Shown: positions 57,130 through 64,000 of the stretch, piece by piece
Numbering within the stretch: the stretch's first letter is position 1
How the letters are laid out: each line of letters starts with the position of its first letter
NCBI GenBank assembly: GCA_045597125.1
Contig: JAZODR010000021.1
Coordinates: 1 to 64,000, forward strand
From: RGIG5579 sp045597125
Lineage (GTDB): Bacteria > Bacillota > Clostridia > Oscillospirales > SIG627
DNA length: 64,000 bases
Direction of reading: 5' to 3'
The notes under the pieces: generated by a model
Seen by the model: only the letters and a program-made list of their open reading frames with translations
What the model was told of the DNA's origin: nothing
The model's database searches: none
Made by a program: the position numbers and the translations under genes

Positions 57130-58833
57130 ATGGCAAAGGATTTTACGTTGCGTGTGGAGGAGTTTGCGGGGATGAGATTGTCCGCGGACAATACCGATGA
57201 GCTTTCTGTGGGCAACGGTGCGGATATGGTCAATTTCCGTATTACCCAGGCAAAAAAACTAAAACGTCGAGAAGGTTATTCTCGGGTATTTAATGCTCCT
57301 TCTAATTTGAGAGGAATTTTTTGCGGTAGTGTAGGAGGTGTGACGCACTATCTGGCTGCCTGTGGAAATCGACTTTACACTTCCACCGAGGGGTTTGACC
57401 GTCTTGAGCCTTTGGAAACAGAATTGGGCGGAGAGGATCGCGTGTTCTTTTTTCCTTTTCACTCTAAGCTTTATCTGCTTACAGGGGAGAATATTTACCA
57501 CTATGACGGTGCTACCTTATCTATTATTGAGCCGTACATTCCACTGATTATGATTTGTACCCCGCCCCAAGGAAGCGGAATCGTATATGAGGATGTCAAT
57601 CTTTTGACTCGCAGGGTGCGCCAAAGATTTTCTCCTGACGGATACAAAACCATTTTCCCCGCTGCGGTAGAAAACGTGGATGCCATTGACTGGGTCAAGA
57701 TCAATGGATTCATACAGCGAGAAGATAGCTATTATTTCGATTATGATAATAGTTCCTTTGAATTTGTGGGTGCTCCAAGAATGGGAACAGATACCGTGGA
57801 GATTCAGTACGTAATCGCTAAGGAGGATGTATCGGACCGTATTAAAAAATGCTGTTTTGCTACGGCATTTGGTGGGGCGAATGATACACGAGCTTTTTTG
57901 TACGGTAATCCCGATAGTCCTGCGGTGCGCTATCATAGCGGTATCGTAGATGGAAAACCTTCCTTTACCTATTTCCCCGAAACAGCCTTTTCCCTGGTGG
58001 GAACGGGCGATCCCATCACTGCCATTTGTCGCCATTATGACCGACAGTTGATTTTTACTGCGGGCAGTGCCTATTATTCTTATTTGGAATATATGACAGG
58101 GTCGGAGGGAAGGCTGATTGCAGGCTTTCCTATCCTTCCTTTGAACGAAGAGAGAGGCTGTGTTGCTCCCGGTCAGGCAATTTTGGTGAAAAACACTCCT
58201 TATACTCTTGCCGAGGACGGTTTATTTCAATGGATTTCAACCAATATCCGCGATGAGCGAAACGCAGAATGTATGTCCGAACCCATCAATCACGCCTTGC
58301 AAAAAGAAGTGCTATCAAGCGCGATTTTGTTCAATCGCAAGGAGCAATCGGAATTGTACTTATGCGTAGGAGAAAATTGTTATGTGTACAATTATCGGTT
58401 GAAGCTGTTTTATCGGTACAGAGTACCTCGTATTCTCGGATTCTGTCGGGGAGAACAACTGTATTTTTATACAGAGGACGGAATTTTTTCTCTTGGCGGC
58501 AATACGGATGACGGGCAAAAAATCAAGGCGGTATGGAAGTCTAAGCTTTTGGATTTTTCTGATAAGCAAAGGATAAAGAAATTATTTGGAACTACGCTCA
58601 TTGCCAAGGGTGGACTTGGAAGTGAACTTCTGCTTTCCTTTCGAGAGGAAAATGAAACGGAAAAAATTACAAAGCGGGTACATTTTTCCGGAAATCCCGA
58701 AGGAGAAAGGATTCACCTGGATACGCCCAAAAGGCGATTTGGGGCATTGGAGATTAGCCTTGAAACCGATAGTGAGGAAAGCGTACATATTTTGGCGCTA
58801 CTTCTAAAGGGGAGAATTACAGATGCAAAATAG
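57130..58833 (+). CDS. Stopper/tail-hub-like structural protein
   Basis: A 567-residue beta-rich protein. It opens with a NGADMVNFRITQAKKLKRRE GYSRVF segment, typical of podovirus head-closure or tail-hub (P22 gp10-like) proteins whose N-terminus binds the connector. The body has repeated Tyr/Asp/Gly turns (YHYDGATLS, YHSGIVDGKPSF, YFYTEDGIFSLGG) consistent with a beta-propeller. ATG 57130 follows AAGGAGCGTG. It is a virion-structure type gene, not decayed. Exact role inferred from order and fold-like pattern. Confidence 0.7.
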   Translation: MAKDFTLRVEEFAGMRLSADNTDELSVGNGADMVNFRITQAKKLKRREGYSRVFNAPSNLRGIFCGSVGGVTHYLAACGNRLYTSTEGFDRLEPLETELGGEDRVFFFPFHSKLYLLTGENIYHYDGATLSIIEPYIPLIMICTPPQGSGIVYEDVNLLTRRVRQRFSPDGYKTIFPAAVENVDAIDWVKINGFIQREDSYYFDYDNSSFEFVGAPRMGTDTVEIQYVIAKEDVSDRIKKCCFATAFGGANDTRAFLYGNPDSPAVRYHSGIVDGKPSFTYFPETAFSLVGTGDPITAICRHYDRQLIFTAGSAYYSYLEYMTGSEGRLIAGFPILPLNEERGCVAPGQAILVKNTPYTLAEDGLFQWISTNIRDERNAECMSEPINHALQKEVLSSAILFNRKEQSELYLCVGENCYVYNYRLKLFYRYRVPRILGFCRGEQLYFYTEDGIFSLGGNTDDGQKIKAVWKSKLLDFSDKQRIKKLFGTTLIAKGGLGSELLLSFREENETEKITKRVHFSGNPEGERIHLDTPKRRFGALEISLETDSEESVHILALLLKGRITDAK

Positions 58834-58847
58834 GAAAGGAGAAAGGA

Positions 58848-59582
58848 ATGTCACAGACAGATACTATGAAGCAGTATTTGCGACGTCTGGAAGACGAGTC
58901 TGCGGCGATTCGCTCACGGTATGCAAGTCTTGCTGCCGCAAGCGATGCGCAGTATCGGGCAAAAATTGAAAAGCTGGATATGGATTATGCTGCAGCGGTA
59001 AATGAAGCTTCTGCTCAATCTCAGATTAATTTGAAAAACAATCTGGAGAAAATGGCGGATGCGGGCTATACACGCTCCGGCGAAACGGTGCAGGCAACTA
59101 TTGCAGCAGGTTCCGATCGGGCAAAGATGCTGTCTGCTTTGTCATCGCAGAGGGCTCAGGATAAGAAGAGCTATGAAAGCGAAATGGCCCGAGCCCGAGA
59201 GGGCATTGTTCTGGAGGGAGAAAAGGAGGCGGCGGAATATGAAAACCGTGCTACGGAAATGATTCTTGCCCAGCAGAACGCAGATCGGGAATTTGAGGCA
59301 ACCCAGCGCCAGAGAGCCGTTGAGAATGAATTGAAACAGCGTTCTTTGGCTCAGGAGAAGAAAAATGAAGAGAAAGGAATCGTTCCCGAAAAAAATCCCT
59401 ACGAATATGTGGAGCAAATTGTAAAACAAAACAGTCAGTACAACAAGAAGAAAGGGTACACGGTGGTGGATCGCAAGGCAATTTTGCTGGCGATTTCTTC
59501 CGTGGTGAAGGACAAGCGTCTGTCTTATCAGTACCGTTATGAAATGTATTTGTACGGAAAAAGTTTGGGATATATTCAATAA
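58848..59582 (+). CDS. Coiled-coil protein closing the capsid module
   Basis: A 244-residue helical, charged protein with long coiled-coil stretches (about 8-75 and 95-180), a MADAGYTRSGETVQA turn and a globular C-terminus (KKGYTVVDRKAILLAISSVV). Similar coiled-coil proteins follow the tail-hub gene in tailed phages as internal or ejection proteins. GGAAAGGAGAAAGG precedes ATG 58848. It is the last gene of the cassette, followed by a bidirectional terminator. Confidence 0.65.
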   Translation: MSQTDTMKQYLRRLEDESAAIRSRYASLAAASDAQYRAKIEKLDMDYAAAVNEASAQSQINLKNNLEKMADAGYTRSGETVQATIAAGSDRAKMLSALSSQRAQDKKSYESEMARAREGIVLEGEKEAAEYENRATEMILAQQNADREFEATQRQRAVENELKQRSLAQEKKNEEKGIVPEKNPYEYVEQIVKQNSQYNKKKGYTVVDRKAILLAISSVVKDKRLSYQYRYEMYLYGKSLGYIQ

Positions 59583-59608
59583 AAAAAGAGCCGAAAGGCT
59601 CTTTTTTT
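59581..59608. terminator. Bidirectional terminator between capsid module and dipicolinate operon
   Basis: AAAAAAAGAGCC and GGCTCTTTTTTT pair around GAAA, with runs of A and T on both sides. It serves the converging capsid module and dpaB. Confidence 0.9.
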
Positions 59609-60173
59609 ATTGAAAGATGGGTTGAAGCGATTTTCCGTTTAGCGCCGCTTCGATGGCATCGGGGATAAGATCAAAATTGCATACCAGGGAGGCGGGTTTT
59701 TCGGAAGGCGCATCTTGCCTCATGGGAACAAAGAAAATGCTTTTTTTATCGGCAAGCACGCCCAGACTTTTGGCAGAACCGGATAGGGCATCGTTGGTGG
59801 AGAGGGCAATGAGAATTTTTCCGCCACCGCGACGATGGGATTTTGCCGCCATTGTGACGCATGTATCCGTAATCCCCAGGGCCATTTTGGAGAGCGTATT
59901 GCCCGTGCAGGGACAAATGACCAAAAGGTCCAGCATATGCTTCGGACCTAGGGGTTCCACCTCGGTCAGCGTTTGCAGGGGTATTTGTCCGCAGATGTTC
60001 TCCAATCGGGAAAGAACCTCTTGTGTTTTAAAAAAGCGGGTGTTGGTATTTGCAACCCGTTCCGAAATGATGGGAATCAGATGATATTGCTCCTTTAAGG
60101 CTTCCATAATCCGAAAGGTTTTTTCCAGTGAGCAGAAGGAGCCTGTCAGGGCAAAGCCTACGGTTTTTTTCAT
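59607..60173 (-). CDS. dpaB: Dipicolinate synthase subunit B
   Basis: A 188-residue flavoprotein-type subunit (also SpoVFB) of dipicolinate synthase, which oxidises dihydrodipicolinate to dipicolinic acid for the spore core. The Rossmann-like opening GFALTGSFCSLEKTFRIMEA and the PCTGNTLSKMALGITDTCV cluster match the family. Its ATG overlaps the dpaA stop by 4 bases (ATGA). This gene pair marks the organism as an endospore former. Confidence 0.95.
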   Translation of the reverse strand: MKKTVGFALTGSFCSLEKTFRIMEALKEQYHLIPIISERVANTNTRFFKTQEVLSRLENICGQIPLQTLTEVEPLGPKHMLDLLVICPCTGNTLSKMALGITDTCVTMAAKSHRRGGGKILIALSTNDALSGSAKSLGVLADKKSIFFVPMRQDAPSEKPASLVCNFDLIPDAIEAALNGKSLQPIFQ

Positions 60174-60946
60174 AATATACTCCTTTTGATAGATAGGGTG
60201 CGCGTTATCTCATACCAGATGGCATCGGCTTCCGATGCGGGGCAGTATTTTCCGGGAAGACCGTGGAGGGGGAAAAAACGGATACCACGCTGTTCCAAAG
60301 CATTTGTATCAATGCCTGAAAATCCACTTGCTATTTGGAAAAACGAACTGTCATGTCGCATGGTGGAAAGAAATTGAGTTGAAAAGATGGAATCGGGCAC
60401 GGTATTGATGATTCCGTCGAACATTCCCAGTCCCTTGACGGGCGCAGGGTACACATTAAAGCCATCTGATTGTGCAAGGGCCTGTCCTCGTTCTCTTGAC
60501 CAAACCCATACTTCACACCCGCAAAGCCACAAAAGACGTGCAATGGCGCGTCCGCAATTTCCGTAGCCGTAAATGAGAAAGCAAAGTTCGTCCAGCTTTC
60601 GGTGGGTATTTGTAATGATTTCCGCCAAAGTGCCTTCGGCGGTATGTTCTGCATTTTTTAAAAGGTATCGTTTCTTTTCTAAAAGGTAAGTCAAATGGAT
60701 GTTCTTTTGCCCTGCATCCTCTTTCACATCGTTTGTGCTTTTCCCAAAAAAGACAAAGCTTCCTGATGGAATTTTGCCAAGGGCATCGAGGCACGCTTTT
60801 TCGTCGAGGTTGAAAGGGAAGAGGAAAACACCCGGCTCCGATGGGGTGTTTTCATTGTATTGTAAAACTTGAAAACCCGCCTCCTCGGCTATGGCGGAAA
60901 GGTGTGTGAAGCGAAGGTCGTTTGTTTTTGGCAGAATGAATTTCAT
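60170..60946 (-). CDS. dpaA: Dipicolinate synthase subunit A
   Basis: A 258-residue NAD(P)-dependent subunit (SpoVFA) of dipicolinate synthase. YGYGNCGRAIARLLWLCG is the Rossmann nucleotide-binding motif; the later NTVPDSIFSTQFLSTM and SGFSGIDTNALEQ are typical of the family. ATG 60946 follows AAGGAGG; an earlier in-frame start is not supported. It is coupled to dpaB and lies behind a possible late-sporulation promoter (60975-60983). Confidence 0.95.
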   Translation of the reverse strand: MKFILPKTNDLRFTHLSAIAEEAGFQVLQYNENTPSEPGVFLFPFNLDEKACLDALGKIPSGSFVFFGKSTNDVKEDAGQKNIHLTYLLEKKRYLLKNAEHTAEGTLAEIITNTHRKLDELCFLIYGYGNCGRAIARLLWLCGCEVWVWSRERGQALAQSDGFNVYPAPVKGLGMFDGIINTVPDSIFSTQFLSTMRHDSSFFQIASGFSGIDTNALEQRGIRFFPLHGLPGKYCPASEADAIWYEITRTLSIKRSIL

Positions 60947-60974
60947 TACAGTTCCTCCTTCTGAATCCACACTT

Positions 60975-60983
60975 TATTTTATG
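60975..60983 (-). promoter_or_regulatory. Possible mother-cell (SigK/SigE-like) -10 element of dpaA
   Basis: On the minus strand the sequence GCATAAAATA fits the CATAnnnTA pattern of SigK (and CATAnnnT of SigE) -10 boxes, about 30 bp before the dpaA start. The matching -35 is only partial. dpaA transcription by SigK is established in Bacillus. Confidence 0.45.
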
Positions 60984-61090
60984 CAAAGTATATATCTTTG
61001 CTACGGTTTTTTGGTGAAAATGTATCTTTTGTTTTATAGTTATATTTGGTATAATGAATTCGGAAAGAGTAAAATTATAAGGAGAATTTT

Positions 61091-62569
61091 ATGAAACGAA
61101 TTTTATTTTTGTGTTTAGCGCTTGTGATGATGCTGACAAACCTTGCATCTTGCGCATCTTCCTTGTTGGCTCCGGAGACCGCCGCTGAAGAGCAGAATGT
61201 TAGCTCTGACAAGGAAACGGCCAATGAAAAACGCGATCCTACCGGTTTTTCCGCAGGTTTCGGTCGTGCTGTTATTAACCCTAAAAATCCTGTTGGCATG
61301 GCTGGCTATGGCAATGATAAAACTCGTCTATCTACAGCCGTCGGAAACGACTTGACTGTATCCTGCATCGCTGTTTCTGATGGGGAGAATACCGCTTTGT
61401 TTTTCACTATTGATGTGCTTTCCATTGGTTATAAAAATCTTGAGAATATTCAAAAGCAGGTTGAGAAAAACTTGGGTATTAAGCCGGAATTCGTTATCGT
61501 TTCCGCAACTCATGCTCATTCTGCGCCTGCCATTGCCAATAGTGCGAATGAGTCTGTTGCAAATTATTTGAGACTGTTTTATCCTGCGGTTATCAAGGCG
61601 GCAAAGGATGCCGTGGCAGACCTTGACCGTTGCGAAATCAAGGTTGGATGTACTACTACTACCGATCTTAGCTATGTGCGTCGCGTTTTCCGCGAGGATG
61701 GAACTTTTTACGGAACTAACTATGTTTCTACTAGCACCTCTCCCGTTGTTCGCTATGAAACCGAGATAGATAATGAAATGCAGCTTTTGATGTTTGATCG
61801 TGTGAATGGCAAAGATATTCTGATGATGAATTGGCAGTGCCATGTAACCACTGCAGGCGGTCGCAATAACACCATTCTTTCTTCTGACTGGGTAGGCGTA
61901 CTTCGCGAGAAAATAGAGAAGGAAGGTAATATACACTTTGCTTATTATCAGGGAGCTGCGGGCAATATTGTTTCCAATAGTTATATTACATCCGCTCCCA
62001 GAAATGATGATTACAACATTTATGGAAAGAAGATTGCTGATGTTGCTTTGGCGGCAATTCCTAAGATGGAAAAGGTTTTTTCCGGCAAAGTGAGCGCTAC
62101 GAGCAAGATTGTCTCTTGCGAAAAGGATTTGGATATTTCTATGTATGATTTGGAGAAGGCGAAGTTGATTGCAGAACCTTATCGAGCAGGTGATTATGAA
62201 AAGGCAAAGTCTCTTTGTCTGGATTATGGATTCAATTCTCCTTATCACGCAAATGCGGTTGTAACCAAGAGTGAGAGTACGGAAACAGCATCGACGATGC
62301 CGCTTTCTGCTGTTTCTATCGGTGATGTAGGGTTTGCCGTTGCTCCTTATGAAATGTTTGATACCAACGGACAGCAGATTAAGACAAATTCTCCTTACAA
62401 GATGACCTTTGTTTGCGCTTATTCTAATGGTGCGTATGGATATATTCCTTCTGAAATTGCTTGGCCTAACGGCGGTTATGAGGTAGATACATGTAAATAT
62501 GTTAAGGGAACGGGCGAGATGTTGGCAAATGAATTGGTTTCGTTGCTTGGAGAAATAAAAATAGATTAG
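61091..62569 (+). CDS. Neutral/alkaline ceramidase-fold lipoprotein
   Basis: A 492-residue secreted lipoprotein (lipobox LASC near residue 21) of the neutral non-lysosomal ceramidase family. SATHAHSAP carries the zinc histidines of the catalytic domain, FGRAVINPKNPVGMAGYG is the N-terminal family mark, and a QGAAGN segment follows later. It is shorter than bona fide ceramidases (about 650-700), lacking the C-terminal immunoglobulin-like domain, so its substrate may be another N-acyl compound. It has a TATAAT -10 at 61050-61055. Confidence 0.88.
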   Translation: MKRILFLCLALVMMLTNLASCASSLLAPETAAEEQNVSSDKETANEKRDPTGFSAGFGRAVINPKNPVGMAGYGNDKTRLSTAVGNDLTVSCIAVSDGENTALFFTIDVLSIGYKNLENIQKQVEKNLGIKPEFVIVSATHAHSAPAIANSANESVANYLRLFYPAVIKAAKDAVADLDRCEIKVGCTTTTDLSYVRRVFREDGTFYGTNYVSTSTSPVVRYETEIDNEMQLLMFDRVNGKDILMMNWQCHVTTAGGRNNTILSSDWVGVLREKIEKEGNIHFAYYQGAAGNIVSNSYITSAPRNDDYNIYGKKIADVALAAIPKMEKVFSGKVSATSKIVSCEKDLDISMYDLEKAKLIAEPYRAGDYEKAKSLCLDYGFNSPYHANAVVTKSESTETASTMPLSAVSIGDVGFAVAPYEMFDTNGQQIKTNSPYKMTFVCAYSNGAYGYIPSEIAWPNGGYEVDTCKYVKGTGEMLANELVSLLGEIKID

Positions 62570-62578
62570 GAATACGTT

Positions 62579-62616
62579 AAAAGTCCCCTTTATGCTTTAG
62601 CATAAAGGGGACTTTT
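62579..62616. terminator. Perfect 17-bp bidirectional terminator
   Basis: AAAAGTCCCCTTTATGC and GCATAAAGGGGACTTTT pair exactly around TTTA. It lies between the convergent ceramidase-like gene and the membrane protein gene. Confidence 0.92.
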
Positions 62617-62620
62617 GATT

Positions 62621-63328
62621 TTATCTTTCAATTCCAAGGTCTTCTAAAGTCAAAGAGGAATAGTCCTCTTCCTCTTCTGTTTGTGGGGGAGTGGGTTCAT
62701 TTTTTGCTTCCTTAATGGGAATCATACGAAGTCCTAAGGAGAGTGTGTAGAAGAAATAATAAAGGAAAGGGGAAATGGCGAAAAATGAATAACGAAAATA
62801 AGAGGTATGACCCATAGGAAGTAGTTGGGAAAAGTAGAAAAAGGAGTATTTTTCTTGGAACAGCGCTGACAAAATCAGAAGCAAAATTTCAATTCCCAAA
62901 TAAGAAAAAATCATAAGGGGAGCGATTTTTTTTGCGTCGGGTAAAAAAGCGGCAAAGGCGGAAAACACACCGATGAAAAGAATTCCCAGCATCGTTACAA
63001 TTAAGGTGCCGTGGGTTTTTTCGTCCAGAAAAGAGGGGATGCGGAGTATGGCGTACAGGGTCATAGGCAGACAAGAAAGAAGTATTCCGATTCGCTCTTT
63101 ATTTTGACAGAAGAAAACGGAAGCGCAAAGCAGAAAAAAGGGAGAAGCCATCCAAATGCAGTCTGCCACGGTACTCAAAAGACCGCTGTTTACTCCGATG
63201 GGAATTTCCCAACCATATTCGAAGCCCTTGGCATCGGAGTGCCAGGCCAGCGTGAAAAAGGTGAAAAAAAGCATCCCTGCAGAGAAGACTGCGGAAAGGG
63301 AAAGGAGGATTCGGCGGAGTGAGCTCAT
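62621..63328 (-). CDS. Multi-span membrane protein of unknown function
   Basis: A 235-residue protein with about six predicted membrane spans and a charged C-terminal tail (EAKNEPTPPQTEEEEDYSSL). I recognise no family. ATG 63328 follows AAGGAGACTTCT. It sits between the ceramidase-like gene and the small-terminase gene, transcribed away from the latter. The tail composition suggests a cytosolic interaction surface. Confidence 0.75.
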   Translation of the reverse strand: MSSLRRILLSLSAVFSAGMLFFTFFTLAWHSDAKGFEYGWEIPIGVNSGLLSTVADCIWMASPFFLLCASVFFCQNKERIGILLSCLPMTLYAILRIPSFLDEKTHGTLIVTMLGILFIGVFSAFAAFLPDAKKIAPLMIFSYLGIEILLLILSALFQEKYSFFYFSQLLPMGHTSYFRYSFFAISPFLYYFFYTLSLGLRMIPIKEAKNEPTPPQTEEEEDYSSLTLEDLGIER

Positions 63329-63406
63329 AGAAGTCTCCTTATGGTTTTTCAAGTATCATAACACAAACCAGGCGTTTTAGCAAGATGATTTGAAACAAAA
63401 GCGAAA

Positions 63407-63441
63407 TGTCATTGTGCGTCACGGCTGGTGTAATATATAAT
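63407..63441 (+). promoter_or_regulatory. Promoter-like element of the small-terminase gene
   Basis: TGTCATTGTGCGTCA (63407-63421) followed, 29 bp from its first base, by TATAAT (63436-63441). It matches the capsid-module element (53770-53804) at 13 of the first 15 bases with the same spacing to the -10. TGTCA recurs as CGTCA one helical turn on. Confidence 0.6.
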
Positions 63442-63469
63442 ATGGCAAAATAAAAAAGGAGAAAACACC

Positions 63470-63859
63470 GTGAAAAGATTGACCGAAGATATGGCAAGAC
63501 AGCGAATCTGCGCCTATTTTGCCTCTCGCAGGGTGGAAAAGCGGGATTCGGATGGTAATGTGCTTGTGAATAAATGCGGGGAGGTGCTTTACGATGAAAA
63601 GCCTTGTACCGTTACGGGCCTTTCCCTTGCTCTGGGGTTTTCCCAAAGGGAAGAGCTTTTTGAAGTAAAAAATAAAAAAGTAAAAGTGCTCGTTGACCGA
63701 GCACTTTTGAAAATTGAAGAATATGCAGAGGAAAAGTTATTTTGTAAGGATACCTTCCACGGAGCAAAGCTTTTTCTGGAGGCCAACTATAAACGCTGGC
63801 AAGGAGAAGAAACCGAAGAGGTTGCAGGTCTTGGAGTTTGCTCTCAGTGGGCGGAGTAA
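63470..63859 (+). CDS. Phage terminase small subunit-like protein
   Basis: A 129-residue protein resembling small terminase subunits that recognise phage DNA for packaging. It has CTVTGLSLALGFSQREELFE (an HTH-like region), ALLKIEEYAEEKLFCKDTFH and GAKLFLEANYKRWQ, which follow the usual tail of this family. The start is GTG 63470, 10 bases after AAAGGAG. It lies 3.9 kb beyond the capsid module and is not followed by a large subunit: the next gene converges on it. Its promoter matches that of the capsid module. Confidence 0.82.
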   Translation: MKRLTEDMARQRICAYFASRRVEKRDSDGNVLVNKCGEVLYDEKPCTVTGLSLALGFSQREELFEVKNKKVKVLVDRALLKIEEYAEEKLFCKDTFHGAKLFLEANYKRWQGEETEEVAGLGVCSQWAE

Positions 63860-64000
63860 TCAAGGCTCGCGAATCAGATAAAAGGCGCCTTCGTGGATTT
63901 GGATGACGGTGCGTTTGGTTCCCTCGTTGCTGATGCCTAAGGTCAAAGACGGGGGAAGAGTCGCTTGTTCCAAGGGGTATTTTGCACCTGTTACCGAAAT
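63860..64000 (-). CDS. 3' end of an unrecognised gene, cut by the window edge
   Basis: The last 46 codons of a minus-strand gene are visible, ending with RTVIQIHEGAFYLIREP and a TGA at 63860-63862. It converges directly on the small-terminase gene with no terminator between them. The fragment is too short to assign. Confidence 0.6.
   Translation of the reverse strand: MSVTGAKYPLEQATLPPSLTLGISNEGTKRTVIQIHEGAFYLIREP

Noticed and set aside
53834..59582. Encapsulin nanocompartment
   Set aside because: Encapsulins lack portal and scaffold genes; this module has both phage-type neighbours, so a plain encapsulin call is not justified.
1..64000. CRISPR array or insertion sequence with transposase
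   Set aside because: I saw no regularly spaced direct repeats and no transposase gene; the repeats found are hairpins or att-like.

Overview
The window looks like chromosome of an endospore-forming, probably gut-associated member of class Clostridia (Bacillota). Evidence: adenine-rich Shine-Dalgarno/ATG starts, many intrinsic terminators, both dipicolinate synthase subunits (spore core), the YfmF/YfmH M16 pair, GTP-type PEP carboxykinase, and an abundance of lipobox lipoproteins. Genus cannot be fixed from the sequence alone. REGION 1 (about 0.35-20.5 kb) is an integrated accessory island read almost wholly from the minus strand. It begins at a tRNA-Ser(CGA) 3' half (353-408), whose first 16 bases recur at 20498-20513 as a candidate attachment-site repeat. 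Next to the left end are a tyrosine recombinase and an excisionase-like protein. The interior is a defence island: a Panacea-domain antitoxin with a membrane partner, a predicted pPIWI-associating nuclease-like protein, a tightly overlapping TcmP / three-cysteine radical-SAM-like / peptide deformylase cassette, two homologous restriction endonuclease plus C5-methyltransferase pairs, a DUF262-HNH (GmrSD-like) protein with a small HTH regulator, a SWIM zinc-finger protein, and an HNH endonuclease behind a strong promoter and a folded leader RNA. Two excisionase-like HTH genes close the right end. REGION 2 (20.6-53.7 kb) is core chromosome: a secreted nuclease / conserved / LRR lipoprotein operon, an NhaC-type antiporter, dUTPase, an orphan solute-binding lipoprotein, a kinase-SIS-TIM-YjbQ sugar operon, a divergent GyrB/ParE with YigZ, a frameshifted membrane protein gene, DacF-like carboxypeptidase, polyprenyl synthase, UgpC-like ATPase, NSS transporter, PckG, YfmF-YfmH-Lgt-FolD followed by three tandem trigger-factor-like secreted proteins, and a LysR/YitT divergent pair. 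REGION 3 (53.8-64 kb) is the most unusual: a compact, intact phage-type capsid module (portal, scaffold-like, coat, connector-like, stopper/tail-hub-like, coiled-coil protein) with no large terminase, lysis, replication or integrase gene beside it, directly abutting the dipicolinate synthase operon. A lone small-terminase-like gene lies 3.9 kb further on. The capsid module and the small-terminase gene are preceded by closely similar promoter-like elements with identical spacing, suggesting one regulon. This split, apparently maintained capsid system is the best candidate for an undescribed biological system; the HNH/leader-RNA locus and the TcmP-deformylase cassette are the next best.
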